64,000 nt of DNA from Ulota crispa (GCA_963920765.1 OY987242.1:27490002-27554001); one strand, 5' to 3'. Positions 12,255 through 24,790 are shown, counted from the stretch's first letter. Numbers and translations are program-made. Notes: generated by a model from the sequence alone, not told the origin.

Positions 12255-13502
12255 TTAAGTGGCCCTCACAGGTTTGAACATGTCGCCGAAGTCTTGTGTT
12301 CGGTGCTGAGCGCACGTCAGGAACACCGTCGAGCTACTTGATGATGTCTGCATACTTGGTGTCTGCTGCTGCCGTATCTGAGGGAAGTGGCCAATGCCTT
12401 CGCACCTTATCACGTTTCTTGAACTATGAGCGATCGGAGTGACTTCGAACTTCGCATCTGTCATGTGCTCCGCAATGTCTATCGCAGAGCGCGTGTGCGG
12501 AGTGATCGGTCCAGTCACGACTTCGGAGACTCCATCAGCCAAGGCCATGAAGATGACAAGCTGGTCCTGCAAGTACTCATCGGTGCAACCTCCATGTGCC
12601 AACTGCTTCTCCAAATCTCGCACCGCAGAAGAAGCCAATTCTTCAGGGTTACTCGAAACATTCTGGTGACGATCTCTTGGAATTGTTGATCCACCTCCGA
12701 GGATGCATCCCGTGGTCGTGACTGCGTAAATTAGAAGCCGGCATACCAGAGTTAAGTCGGTTTCCGATTCTTGAATGTCTCTTGAAAACCTAACATCTGT
12801 TGCAACTCCATGTCTGCCTCTTAAGCTCTCGTTTAAGGCTATTTGCACTTCGTTGATGAACTGTTGATCCGCCCTGCCATGGCCGTAGAGTATCGAGGAC
12901 ACTTGAAGAATATTGCCTCTGTCGCGCATAGAAATTGATTGTAACGGCTCTGTTCTTGGATACGTTCTAACGTTTACCAGAGCTTCGCCGCTCGGCATAC
13001 AGTCACGCCGAATTACGTCAATTTCGACTGTCATATGAAAACGCTTGTGCAGGAGAGGGACAAGAACGTGTTTCATGTAGTCGATTGATGGCGACACGAG
13101 CACTTTCGAACCTCCAGTGAATACCAGGTCCGTCGAAGTAGGCGAGAACAGTAAGACGGGCAACAATGCTTGAAGCAATAGCGAGATCGCAGCATCGTCA
13201 GTGTGGATTTTGTGTGCAGATGATTTCTTGTCGGTAACTGACACCAGCGCGTCAGGTGCCGCTCCAAGGAAATGGACTTCTTGTGAATCTACGACGGCGT
13301 GCTCCAGTTTACCCGCAGACAATTCTGCCACGGCCTTCAATCCTTCCAGGTACTGAGGTCTCAAACCTGGTCTCGGCCGATTTACTCTGATGTTCTTGAA
13401 GTGAACAGTCTTGCCGAGAATTGCTGCGTACGCTGAAGAGTTTCTAAGTATTTGACCGCCTCCGTGTACGATGTCTCCATCTACCACGACAGTGTTGTCC
13501 AT
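12255..13502 (-). CDS. RNA 3'-terminal phosphate cyclase-like protein (RtcA family), intronless
   Basis: The RtcA family converts RNA 3'-phosphate ends to 2',3'-cyclic phosphates using ATP through a covalent His-AMP intermediate. From the internal Met at 13502 the product has 415 residues: the N-terminal block VDGDIVHGGGQILR (7-20), the RPGLRPQYLEGL block (43-55), and EYLQDQLVIFMALADGVS (from 309) followed by TGPITPHTRSAI, whose His at about 336 sits where the nucleophile is in the family. The reading frame continues 59 codons upstream to an ATG at 13679; the internal start is preferred because family proteins begin just before VDG. The usual YPKGGGEV motif is altered to MPSGEALV and about 40 C-terminal residues are unlike the family, so activity is uncertain. 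It is uninterrupted, which fits a retrocopy or an ancestrally intronless gene. The paralogue Rcl1 is less likely because the His region is kept. Confidence 0.85.
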   Translation of the reverse strand: MDNTVVVDGDIVHGGGQILRNSSAYAAILGKTVHFKNIRVNRPRPGLRPQYLEGLKAVAELSAGKLEHAVVDSQEVHFLGAAPDALVSVTDKKSSAHKIHTDDAAISLLLQALLPVLLFSPTSTDLVFTGGSKVLVSPSIDYMKHVLVPLLHKRFHMTVEIDVIRRDCMPSGEALVNVRTYPRTEPLQSISMRDRGNILQVSSILYGHGRADQQFINEVQIALNESLRGRHGVATDVRFSRDIQESETDLTLVCRLLIYAVTTTGCILGGGSTIPRDRHQNVSSNPEELASSAVRDLEKQLAHGGCTDEYLQDQLVIFMALADGVSEVVTGPITPHTRSAIDIAEHMTDAKFEVTPIAHSSRNVIRCEGIGHFPQIRQQQTPSMQTSSSSSTVFLTCAQHRTQDFGDMFKPVRAT

Positions 13503-14629
13503 TTTGAAAGAAGTTGCAGGTCTCCCTGTCGAGTCACTGCGCACTTGTAAAGAGTACGTGGACGAAATTAGGCTTTCCTTCAAGAGTAGAGTGACAAGAA
13601 TTTCTAAGATGAAACCATAGCTTATACGCAACAGGGAAGAGGAACACGGGACGGTAGTACAGCAACAAAAGATCCTCAATCACAGAATTTCCTCCGTGAC
13701 TTTCTTTTTAAGGTCTTGATTGAATTCCGAGGCTCAATCCTTCACAGAGGAGGAAATTCTAGCATTGCGCATTCTTTTTACAAGAGACTTCCGTGGTAAC
13801 CATGGCCGTTTCCAGAGTCCGAGGCAATGCTAGAATAAACTTCAGGCAGCGCAAGACAAAATTCCACATGAGTTGCAGGGTTGACGTGCATGAGAGTACC
13901 TTTTCTGCAAGACAAGCGGTAGCTGAAGCACACGGAAGGCCACTATACTCTTCTATTTCAAAGCCAGCTTTCACTCCTAACGCCTCTGTCATAAAAGGTA
14001 TAAAACACGGAATTTTGGTCTGAGGATGTTGTTTGAAGTATTTTTGCTTTTGACAAGAATTCACAGAAAGCTCACGAAACAACAGAATTATGTTCTCACT
14101 AATGAACGATCAGACCAAATATGCACCAGCTATGGTGGCGTTGCGACTTGAAATAAGATAGGAGAGCTGCAACAGTACGTCGGTAAATTGGAGGAGGAAT
14201 CGTCTTTCTGTCCTCCGAATAAATATATTCACCAATCGGGCAATGTCTGCAAGTCTGTACTTTTGACTCATTCCATTGCAAGAGGGAATTTGGTACGATA
14301 AGACCTCAATATATACTTGTGCTCCACGTACTCTTGAACTCCATGTATAGGATTCGTCCTTTGAGAGAATACTAGGTGCTCAAAATTTTACGCGGTTAGA
14401 TTTGGAAACAAACCAAAATAATTCACCAAAAGTAACACTTTTTGAAAATCAAGGATTTTGACAGCCCCTAATTCGTAGAAAAGAGAACCAAGTTGTACGG
14501 AAAGCTCTGAATGTTGGACTTGACATGCAGGATTGTGCTTTACGTGTGTAAGGTAATTCGTTGGGTATAAAGAATTTAAGGGCAATAGAAAATCAACTTC
14601 GAATATGCTGGAAGTGAAAGTGAATTTTA
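13503..14629. other. Region upstream of the RNA cyclase-like gene
   Basis: More GC-rich than typical intergenic DNA here up to about 14300. Short ORFs on both strands (76-107 residues) overlap each other and match nothing I recognise. A short inverted repeat (AGAATTTCCTCC at 13684 and GGAGGAAATTCT at 13748) flanks about 50 bp just upstream of the extended ORF. It likely holds the promoter and 5' UTR. Confidence 0.35.
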
Positions 14630-15548
14630 TTAACCCCTAAAGGACCAGGCCCCGTTTTTAGAAACATAGCGATTTTGGGCAGGTACTTGTGATTGGAGTT
14701 TTTCATATTTTAGTGTGAAATTTTAAGAAAATGTGGGGACAAGGTTTATCTTTCATATGCACTAAATTTCATGTCATTTGGAATAACAAGTAAAAAGATA
14801 TGGCCTAATATGTTGCTTTTTACGTTTGAGGGGCATCCTGTGCAAATTTTTGAAAATTGCTTTTTTCAAAAAAAAAATTTTTAATTGGTTTAGGAGATTT
14901 ATGTGAATGTAGAAAGCTTTCAATCGTTCCGTTTTGATCAACAAGATGAAAATTATGAGGATTGTTTGCTTGCAGGCAGTTATGGATTCTCTACTCTAAA
15001 ATAAACTTTGAAGTCCTTTATTTTACTCAATTTTCAACATTTTGGAAAAATAAACAAAACCAAAGGATGTAGATTGTTTATTGCAACATTATGACCATTG
15101 GGATTAGCATTTTTCTTTTCCATAATTAATTTCTTAACAAGTTAGTGTTTTGAATCATTCTCTACTTCTTTTTACTTACTAATTTTTTTCCATATGTTAT
15201 AAAACTCCAAATGATTTGAAACTTTTTCGACATGTACTTTACTTAGGTGGAATAAGGACTTAGAGAAGCACCACCCACATGGCCTTTTTTCCTTAGGAAT
15301 TTCACCTTTTGAAAGCTAGCTGCCCAATTTTTCACAAGATGTTTTTGAATATTCAAACCATTCTAACTTCCAATCCATGTGGTGAAAATCTCTGGATTTT
15401 TTCCACGTCTCCTAAAACTATTCTTCTACCAGATCCTATGGTCACATATGTATAAAAAGGTTTTTATTTTCAAATTTGGTAGATGCTCTAAAAATGGCAG
15501 TTTTGAAGAGTTTTTGGTGAAAACTTTGCTTGGTCCTTTATGGGTTAA
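14630..15548. mobile_element. TTAA-family MITE (copy B)
   Basis: The left end reads TTAA-CCCCTAAAGGACCAG, and the reverse complement of the right end reads TTAA-CCCATAAAGGACCAAG. Boundary TTAA at 14630-14633 and 15545-15548. The interior resembles that of the copies starting at 36555 and 37466. No recognised protein is encoded. Confidence 0.7.
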
Positions 15549-17039
15549 GGTACGCAATCTAAAAGTTGAACTGAAGGCATTGGATGTGTCTATATCGATG
15601 GGTGAGGTGCCCCCTAGTTTCATCTACAATTGCAATGAATGCAAGGGAGGAGGGTTAATTATGGGTACACCACTTTGAAAATTCCATAAACAATCATGCG
15701 GTGCTCAAAATATGCGTGGAATAAGAGCCGGATTCCTCGCTCACCTAGGAACAAGACCCTTTTAAATTAGGGAGCAGTTGCCAGGCTTTTGCAAATTTGA
15801 ATCATATATATGCGAATCAAGAGCTATATTTTAAATTTAAAACTGGAATGAGGTTACGTTTGGGTCACGGAGCATGGACAGACAACAGGCTTTCTGGGAA
15901 CCAACCTCTCTGGAGTCCGGAGTATATTACCTTGGGAAGTGTGAATAGTCGGAGAAGTGTCTGAGAGAATCATAGGACTGATTATGAGGACTGTTGCAAC
16001 TCTAATCCTCTGGCTCTTACCAGCCAATTTTGGAGAGTGTTTACATGAGGCAGGTGCTGCTAAATACATATATTCAAGGGCTGGCTTGCCAAACAAATTG
16101 GCTTCTCTAGGAACGTTTTCTATAAAAAAAAAATACTTTGAAAGGCAAGTGGAATTTGCAATTAACTAAATTTGACAGGTTTCTTTTAGCTATATTTGAG
16201 TTTGTTATGAATTTTGACATAGACGTGGCATACGGTTCACATGAGTATATTACAAACTCTACTCTTTGAATTAGAGGATGCTTTTAAAATCAAAACATGT
16301 ATAATATTTTTTACCTTCACATAGTTCAAAGGTGGAGATGGAGCTTCATTGAAGTGCTTCCAAAGAAAGGGTACTGTCAGCAATAAGTAAGAGCCTCTCT
16401 TTGTTTTATGTGACTAGGAAGGTCATTTTTTGCAGCTAGAAGTCTTTTCATTGTTTATTCTAAAATTCCAAAATTTGGAACTTTGCATCTCGGGATTACA
16501 TTTACAAATTGTATTTGCAAAATTCAGAATTTTGTTAACTTGGAGGCCAAATGGAGCTCGCATGATAGACGCTTGTTGATAAAATTATAGCATTTCATGG
16601 TACACTATGATTTTCCAAAAAATTAGTAATGTGTTGATAGCTGTGATCAACATTTTTGAATTTTGAGTTTGTATTTGATTTTTGAAGTGTAAATGGAAGT
16701 AAAATGCATACTAGTTTTGAAATAGAGTATGAATGCATGGTCAATTGTCTTGTGAATAAATTCTAGGTTATGGACGGGTAGAATTTAGGCGGTTAGGAAG
16801 TTATATATGGGAATGGGGAGAGTCAGACCATAAAAGGCTATTGACATTCTCATTTTACTTGGAGCAGAAATTAAAGTTTGACTTCCCTTGCAATTTCTTT
16901 GTTTTCTTGTGTATTTGTTTTATGTTTTATAATATGTATGCGCCCAATCAGTAGAGATTGAGGAAGGCAATATTCTATATATGTTCATTTGTATTTCGAC
17001 TTGCAGAGTAAGTAAGGTTGAGGTGTTTAATTGATCTGG
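15549..17039. other. Intergenic, no gene recognised
   Basis: A somewhat GC-richer patch at about 15840-16100 has short overlapping ORFs on both strands with no recognisable domain; it could be a decayed gene fragment. The rest is AT-rich. Confidence 0.4.
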
Positions 17040-18300
17040 TCTAATTGATTTTATTTGTATTCAAGGCAATAGCCGATTTGACTTAGTGAGTGACTGTGCA
17101 GATCATAAATAGCAAGTGATGCTTAAGGAACTTGCGAGAGGTAAGCACGGCTATAATCTATTTATATTCTTGTTCATAGAAGAAGAGGCTATAGCCAGAG
17201 AGAGTGTCTCAATGATTGAGAGCTTAAAGCAATAGTCGATTGGCTAATTTATGAATGAATGCCTTGTGAGAGGCAAGATGCGGTATTGAACTAATTCAAT
17301 CAAAGGCAATAGACAGAGAGAGAATTAACTTGAGAGAAGTTGCTCCAGATCATTATCAAGATTGTTAGCAATATCATGCGAGTATTTCCAAGAGAGAATG
17401 CTTAAGGCAATTGACAAAGTTGTAATTGCAAAACTCAATGCACGAATTCATTTAAAGAAGTGAGATACTTTTGAGGGAAATAGGGTTGATTATATGAGAG
17501 TGATTGTTAATTATAATAGAATCTGTGAGGATATAGCCAAGTGATGAAACTAGAAGAAAAGGCTATAATTTGATTGTGATGATGGAAATAAATTAATGTG
17601 ACGCTTGAGTAAAAGAAAGATGATGGCCATGATCTAAGAGTAATTCTTTGCTTGTGCCTTTCTATGATTGAATATTGAGACGAGGAGAAAAGCTATAGCT
17701 TGGAGCGTGGAGCATAGCAAGAGATTATAAATCTATAGCCAAGTACTAGTTTTCATAAGAATTACAATGCACTGCGAGTGAAGTAGATGGCTAATGAATA
17801 GATTGTTATTATTTATCCTTGTAGTGATTATAGGATAGTTTCTGTGATAGAAACTAAGGCAATAGACATAGATTCAATATTATGTGATAGAATTGAATTA
17901 GCTATTGACCAATTACAATGTCTATTGACTGAGATAGATATAGAATGGAGATATACTATAGAAGCAATATGATTGAATAGTTTATACAATGTGTAATGGA
18001 AACTAAGGGCTATGAACAAGTGAAGAGAAGAATATTGAATTGATTATCTCTTTACTTAAATTCCTTCTGAGTAGGCCATAGACATGCCGATACAGATTGT
18101 GGTCTAGTATGGAAAATAATCAGATTGATTATATGTGGTTACTCAACGATGCAAATTACTGACGTATGGTTTATGGCAGACAATCACTGCCAGACTATTA
18201 CCATATTGTGATGTTAATAACACACAATAACCAGACTATAGCCTCGGATTATTTGGCTATTGATTGTGACAATTGCCAAAGATTATTGCCTGTGTTTGTT
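17040..18300. repeat. Tract of dispersed GGCAATAGAC / GGCTATAGCC-type motifs
   Basis: At least fifteen degenerate copies of a 10-bp motif (GGCAATAGAC, GGCTATAGCC, GGCTATTGAC and variants) recur every 40-100 bp on both strands, for instance near 17065, 17190, 17285, 17410, 17860 and 18240. Spacing is irregular, so this is not a simple satellite. Clustered motifs of this sort occur in subterminal regions of CACTA elements, but no flanking CACTA ends were found. Confidence 0.5.
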
Positions 18301-21300
18301 TGATGAATGTTAATTCCCTTAAATCCCATTTTCAATTCTTGGTAGTATCACAGACTTTGCATGGGATTGCATACATACTTAATAGACTAATTTGTAGTTA
18401 TTGAAATTCATACATGAGAGATACATCCAAATTATCTTTTTTCTAATTTCAATTGGATAAACCTTTGTCATAACATTCACCTTACATTTCGTAAATTGAA
18501 TGTTATTCACCTTACATTTGACCTTAGATCCTATAACTTTAGCTATTTTAGATTTTCCGTGGACAAATTCGGTGTTAGCTTGTCCTTGTGTTTTGCAAAG
18601 CTAGTCATCTAATTATTACTACAATAGCACTATTGGTATAATTGAATGCATTGCAAAATGTGCTTGAGGTTCTCAAACAATAATATAATATGTACAAAAA
18701 TTCCCTTTTACACTCTATACTATGATCAAGTACATGTAATAGTACATTCAAGCATATAGAGATGTTCATCACAATACAAAGCATCTAATCATACATGTTG
18801 CTCTCATCTACACTAATGTTTTTTTAAATCAACTAATTGGCCTTAGTCATCCATATCTTTTACTTCAAGTGCAATGTAATCTGGGTGCCACTTAGCATGA
18901 ACAAGAATGAATGATTCTCTTCCTATTTGTACCCAAAACAAACTATATCAACACTTGTCTTTGCTATGATGACGTTGACCTCTAGATTTGTTTTGAAGGT
19001 GAAGATTATGTTGGATAAACAACTCAAGCTTCCCTAACCTCAATGAAATGTGATGTATGAGGGCTTTCTTCTTTTTAACCTCTCATTTGAATCTCTCATT
19101 AGCACATTGCCAAGATCACCATTAATTTTGCAAAAGTTCACATCACTAGTACTTTTCAAAACCAACGCATATAAACCTACACATATACTACCACAAATCA
19201 TTCATTAGGACTTTTTGAAGGTCAATGTCACATGTTGGGCACGTTGAATTCTAACAAAATTGGCATTGACTGTAGCATCCTCAATTCCTCATTGAAACAA
19301 TGAATTGGTAACTTCAATTGTGAGCAACGGTGAGGACATAGCTCATGGAAATATCTCAAAATGCACAAATTTCCTCACAAACCCTCCACTTTGAGTCACT
19401 TATTGTTCATTATTGTAATAGTATCTATGTATGGACTTGGAAAAGATGAGCAATCTCACTCTATGTTGTAGCAAGACTAATTAATTATAAATGATTTTCT
19501 ATAGCACATATCACAAGTTACCACTAAAAACAATTGCAATGCTTGAAACCAGAACAACAGCTTGTCAAAGCTCATATTTTTGCCAAACGCAAGAAATTGA
19601 GAAGTGAGAATGTGTCATTAGTCCAAAAGGTTAAATGTAAATTCAATTTGAGTCATACTCTATACATTGTACAAGGAGTGACATTCTTCAAAATTGCTTT
19701 AGCTCTAAACTTAACGCTAGTCATTACAAATCTTGACAAATTACCATGTGAAGGTTGGATTTAGGGCCAAAAAGTGGACAAGATTTACAATTGTCTTGTT
19801 GACCAATGGGAGGGTTTTGTTGAGTGGAGCTTTGACAGTGAACCGAACAGTCAATAGCTATTTAATGCCACGTCTTCACCCACACTTGCTAAAATTGAAG
19901 ATGAGCTTATGTGCAATGGACAAGATTTAGGGTCACCTCCCAAAGAGACCCATAATTTTGTCCACTAGACAAAACCCTCTTTTTGTTGCTACTTCAATTC
20001 TTTTTTACTAGGCTCTATTGCATTGTTGCATTCAGCCATATTTTTTTTTGGCAAAGAAAGGTTTAAGGTTTGAGGTTTTTTGCACAAAAGGAAATACAAC
20101 AATATTGCTATGTAAAATTGCAACTCTTGATTATTGTGAAATGCTATTGTGAGAAAGTACTAACCTTTTATATAAGTTGATTTGAGATTTTTGTGTTAAT
20201 CAAAGTGAGATTTTAGTTTAAATTTTTGGTTTTAGGTTTGTGATTTAGAGCAGTTTATAATGAACCCAAAGTACTTCATTGAGACCCAAAACAAAGAACA
20301 GCATTAGTTCCTTGGGAGGTTCTAAAAGATGTTATTTAGGAGAGTGATGGAGGGAATTCACTGCTTGAATTGCTTGAGAAACAAAAAGAGAGTATTAAAG
20401 AGAAAGTTGTAGAACCTGCTTCCAAAAGACAATCTTGAGTGTCAAAACAAAACCCAAAAATAAAAAGAACTAAAAAAAATGCAAAAAATCCTCCATTAAT
20501 TGAGGTAGACAATTCAAACATTGATGATGATAGCAAAAAAATACCAAATTAAAAGGACCATTAGATTGTCAATCTCATTCATTAGAGAGGAACTATGCAT
20601 GAAAAGTTTAGTGGCATGAAAAAGCAAAGTTAATTATTATAATATTTGAAGTTATTTGATTTTGAATGTTCATGTTTTTTATGGACTTTGTTTTATGTAA
20701 ACTTTATTTAGTTCACATAGTTTGTATTAGTTCACTACAATGTATATTTTGATGTTTTTATTAGTAAGTCAATCATTTGTGCTTGTGATTTTTAATCAAA
20801 TATGAACAATTGGAATGTTTTGCATATCCACTTTGTTTTGTATGTCTTGGTTTTCCTGTAATAATGATGCATGTTGTATGAAATAAAAGAAGCTCAATGA
20901 CAATTTCAAGGGGGATTACAATACCAATAGTATATTCAATATGTAAGATCATTAATGTCTAAGCATTACACAATAAAATATGGGTTTATGCATGAACGTG
21001 CTAACATATTAAAGCATGTTCATGTTAGTGCAAACAATGAGGATCGTAATGATGAGGATTCTAAAGGAAAAAATTTGTTGGTAAGTGTATAAAAGTCAAT
21101 AAGAACTTAGATAATACTTTTTATGTTTATGTTGAAAAAATGACAAATAAAACAGTTACACAACAAACGATTTTGGTAATAACTAAAGAGATGTCAAGTT
21201 TGTCAAAACCGTGAAGGACTTTGAGGCTACAAAACTTAGTTTTCTACAAGAAATATTGACAACCATAAAAAATTTGATAAAGAAGATATTAAACAATGCA

Positions 21301-22562
21301 ATAATTTGTGTAGAACACATTGTCTTTTTGAATAGATGTTTAATGTACATTAATTTGAACATATTAGTGCTGATGATTGATGCTATCATGTGGTTGTATT
21401 TACGTTCTATAGATTTACACTTTTCATGACTTTAAACATATTGTTTGATATTATTTCGTGACTTCATATCATAAAAGATTTTTCAGCTGTACTACTCTTC
21501 AATTCCCATAGTTTGGTCCATTTTCTACTATAATTGTGGAGTTATACTTTTTAAATAATGATGTTTTTGAAATTACACCTTCAATTTAAAATTTTCTTCC
21601 ATAGAAACTAACTATGTTAATGGACTATTAATCTATTGCAATTCCATAATGTCATAATTCTTTAAATTTTATTTTGAATGCATTTAGGATCAAAATTTAA
21701 GTGTTAACTCTTCTCTGCATTTTTAAGACATTCTCTTTTTTTTTTTTTAATTCTATAAATCAATTAATAGTTTTTGAAATTCTCAAGTACTTACAAAGCA
21801 TTGAGAGATATTAGGGGTAGTCACAGTTCAATTTTTATCATTCTCAAACTTCACAAAAACCAACGTGGCTATCTATCCTTGATTGGAGCAAGAGGTTTTC
21901 CGTGAAAATTGAGAATTTTTTTTAACCTAGCCCGGGCGTGGAGAAATAGCGTCCTTCAAGTTTTTGCAAGAGAACTTTTACTCCTCATAATTTTGGGTTC
22001 ATCTCGCATTGCTGCTCCCATCATATTGACTCATACTTTCACTCTGCCTTTTCTCAATCTTCACAGAAATCTAAATCTAAGACCAATCGTGACTACCACT
22101 ATTGCCAAATCAAAAGACATGCAAAATTTGGGAAAACATATGCAAATTAACAAAAAAAATCCAATGCCTAGGAACATATGAAGTTCATAGTTGCATAAAT
22201 AGTCTATATTTAGTTTGATGTGGCATTTGTGAAATTTATTCAAAAAAACAAATTAATAGACATCCAAATAAATCCTTCATCAACAATTATAAATTTAGTT
22301 ATTATTGTGCACTTGGGACTTTGTTTACATGTTTTGGTCCAAAGCATAATTTCAATTGAAAAGTCAAAGTATCCCAATATCAAAATGGAAATTATAGAAA
22401 TTGTAGATTTGTAGGTAGCAAAAACAAAAATACCAAATCTCACTAGGTTTTCAAATGCACTCCAAAAACAACATTTATATGTGCAATTTTTTTACACAAA
22501 GTGAAAGTAACTTTGTTCTTCTATTGTGACAAATTTATAAGGAAAATTTTATTTTTTTTAAA
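18301..22562. other. Long AT-rich intergenic stretch
   Basis: No gene, RNA or complete element recognised. Short ORFs (60-90 codons) have no family features. A lysine-rich out-of-frame patch near 20330-20560 hints at an old gene fragment but cannot be identified. Confidence 0.5.
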
Positions 22563-23009
22563 TCACAAACTTTTATTGTGAAAGATCAATTGCACTAAAC
22601 TCAAGTCTTCTACTACATCAAATTCTTTTGAAAGTATTACTCTTCTCCAATACTCTCTAAATGTTTTCTCAAAATCTTTAAAAAACTTTGATTCATCAAA
22701 CTCCCAATCTTTCCAATTCTCTAAGTCACTAAACAATTCAACCCCACTTGAAACCACACAACCCATCTTAATATGTTTGTAAATGTAGGCTCTGGTAACA
22801 ATACTTGTCACAACTTTTTTAGTTGCTTCCCTCGAAGATTTGCTTGGTGCTGATGATGTACTTGGAATAATTGAAACTGCTATTTGCCTTGCACCCATCA
22901 ATAACTTTTTTAGGGATGTAGTTTCATTTAGGCAATTTGCGAAATCTTTTAAAGCCCACATTAAAAAGTTGACATCTTGTGTGTTGATTTGTTGATTGTT
23001 GAGCTTCAT
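22563..23009 (-). CDS. Hypothetical protein, 148 residues
   Basis: An open frame in very AT-rich DNA. The product has a polar N-terminus, a Ser/Pro-rich stretch at about 50-62, and an acidic/aromatic C-terminal half (WKDWEFDESKFFKDFEKTF). I recognise no domain. At this base composition an ORF of this length can arise by chance, and no neighbouring exon or promoter supports it. It could also be a remnant of a transposon-borne gene. Confidence 0.25.
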   Translation of the reverse strand: MKLNNQQINTQDVNFLMWALKDFANCLNETTSLKKLLMGARQIAVSIIPSTSSAPSKSSREATKKVVTSIVTRAYIYKHIKMGCVVSSGVELFSDLENWKDWEFDESKFFKDFEKTFREYWRRVILSKEFDVVEDLSLVQLIFHNKSL

Positions 23010-23803
23010 GGTACCTTGTTTCTTGAACTTCCATGGGGCCTCATTTTTTTTCTAATCGGACTCATAATTCACAAAGTAAAAATTTATATAAACAACACTA
23101 GCAGAAAAAGATTGTAAAACAAATAAACATAAGAAATCAATCAACTAAACAATATCAGTGTTTGAGAATTATAATTTTCTAATTTACTCAATGTGCTTTT
23201 ATATAGGTTCCACCATAAGTTCATAACACCATTGCTCTTTTACTTTGCAATTGAACTTACTTTCAGAAATTTTACTTTTAAAAGCAAACTAAATTGAGTT
23301 CAATGCTTTTTACTTTCAATACCTTTTACTTTAAACCTACTGGAAAACATTTGTCTTGCTTTCGTTCACTTGGCATTTGAAAAAAAATTGGCGTGATTAT
23401 CTCTTTTTTAGCCAAATCTTGAAGTTGTTTTCTCCTAAAATAGTAATTTTACTATGGCATTTCAACACATATACATTTTATGTTTAGTAAAAATGAGATT
23501 GAATTCCAAAAAGATTTTTCTACCTCTCTTGCTTTACAATTGTGAAAGTCCATAAACAATATAGTTACATTTTTTGCTTCCAACAATATATTTGATAAAA
23601 TTGCTAATTCATATAATGTAGACACGTGCAATCAAAACTTAGCATTAGCTATACATTGAAAGCGTTATACATTGTAGTCATATCATGCAAAATTAATAGT
23701 GTTGCTTGTAATATAAATTGATACAAGCTCCAATTGACCATCCACCCATTTCAATAGTATCTTCCATTTCAACTTTGATATTTACCAGGGTGAGGCCTTT
23801 GAC
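23010..23803. other. Intergenic, nothing recognised
   Basis: AT-rich, no gene or element structure seen. Confidence 0.5.
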
Positions 23804-23862
23804 GTAGGTGAAGTCGTAACAAGGTAGTTATAGGGGAACCTATGGATGAATTAACTCCTTTT
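23804..23862 (+). pseudogene. 3' end of an organellar-type small-subunit rRNA (nuclear insertion)
   Basis: GTGAAGTCGTAACAAGGTAG followed by a GGGGAACCT-type segment and an ACTCCTTTT tail is the universal 3' end of bacterial/organellar SSU rRNA, with several substitutions (GCCGT is changed to GTTAT). GGGGAACCT fits mitochondrial rather than chloroplast 16S, which has CTGGAAGG there. Nuclear 18S would read AAGGTTTCCGTAGG and is excluded. It is only about 60 bp and is best read as a decayed transfer from organelle DNA. Confidence 0.6.
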
Positions 23863-24295
23863 CTTAAGAAAATGATTTTTTTGCCATATTTGTAGCCAAA
23901 AAATATACATCTATATATTTTTTGTCGTTTAGTTATATTTGATAGTAATAGGAATAAGCAAAAAAAAGATATTTCCTTTTATATTATAGATACGCCGTAT
24001 ACTCTTTATTCTCTGGACTATGATTACATAGCCCAAAAGTAAGGTGTCCAGAATAATGCAATATTAGCCTTTAATTTAAAGGCTTGAGTGAAATATACAC
24101 GCTCTACATACATGCAAATATTAAATATAATTTCAATGCTCTTGTTCTCGAGTACATCTGTTTTTGTTACAAATACAAGGTGTAAACATCTAAGGACGAA
24201 ATTGATAAGCATCATCATCCAATATAGTATATGGATTTGTTTATTTTTAAAGAAAAATTTATGTAAATGAGACTTACCAAATAAATTGTAGTTAT

Positions 24296-24590
24296 CACTA
24301 CAAGAAAAAGGACTCTTGTTGACTAAGGATTTTGACTACCAAAACAGTACAACGATTAAGAGTATTTGACTGGTCTAGTATGAGTCAAATAATTTAATTT
24401 ATGCCTACCTGTAGTCATAAATTAAAGTATTTATGTTGTAGTCATAAATTGAATTATTTATGACTACATTCATGACTAATTACATTATTTATGACTACAT
24501 GTGGTCATCTAACTAGTCATTTAGTCTGAGTTGTGTTAATATTTTTTGTAGTCAAAATCCTTAGTCAAAAACGACTCTATTTTTGTACTC
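24296..24590. mobile_element. Small non-autonomous CACTA element
   Basis: The left end is CACTACAAGAAAAAGGACTC, sharing CACTACAAGAAAAAGG with the 16-kb element at 44350. The inverted ends share GACTAAGGATTTTGACTAC (24320-24338 and, inverted, near the right end), and the right terminus is GTACTC, a mutated GTAGTG. TAT flanks both sides (24293-24295 and 24591-24593), a 3-bp duplication typical of CACTA. The interior carries repeated TTTATGACTACA motifs. At 295 bp it carries no gene. Confidence 0.8.
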
Positions 24591-24790
24591 TATAGATACT
24601 ACTACACTATCATATATTGCAATTCCAAAAACAATAAGAATAATCTACTAAATTTTGCAATAATATGAAGTGAACTTTGATTTTGCAGTAATAATTTGGA
24701 GCATCTTCTTCAAAAGAAATAGTTAGAATATGACTTTTGTTTGTTGCATTAGCAATCTAAGATATTTTATAAAATGTTTTGGGATGCAAA

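Noticed and set aside
12426..12689. Plus-strand ORFs opposite the RtcA-like gene
   Set aside because: Shadows of the minus-strand gene, without independent support.
15854..16169. Short overlapping ORFs in a GC-richer patch
   Set aside because: Both strands are open for a similar length with no recognisable domain, so no gene is called.
19733..19975. Possible foldback element around GAGGGTTTTGT and ACAAAACCCTC
   Set aside because: Only a short complementary match, with no extended arms or target duplication.
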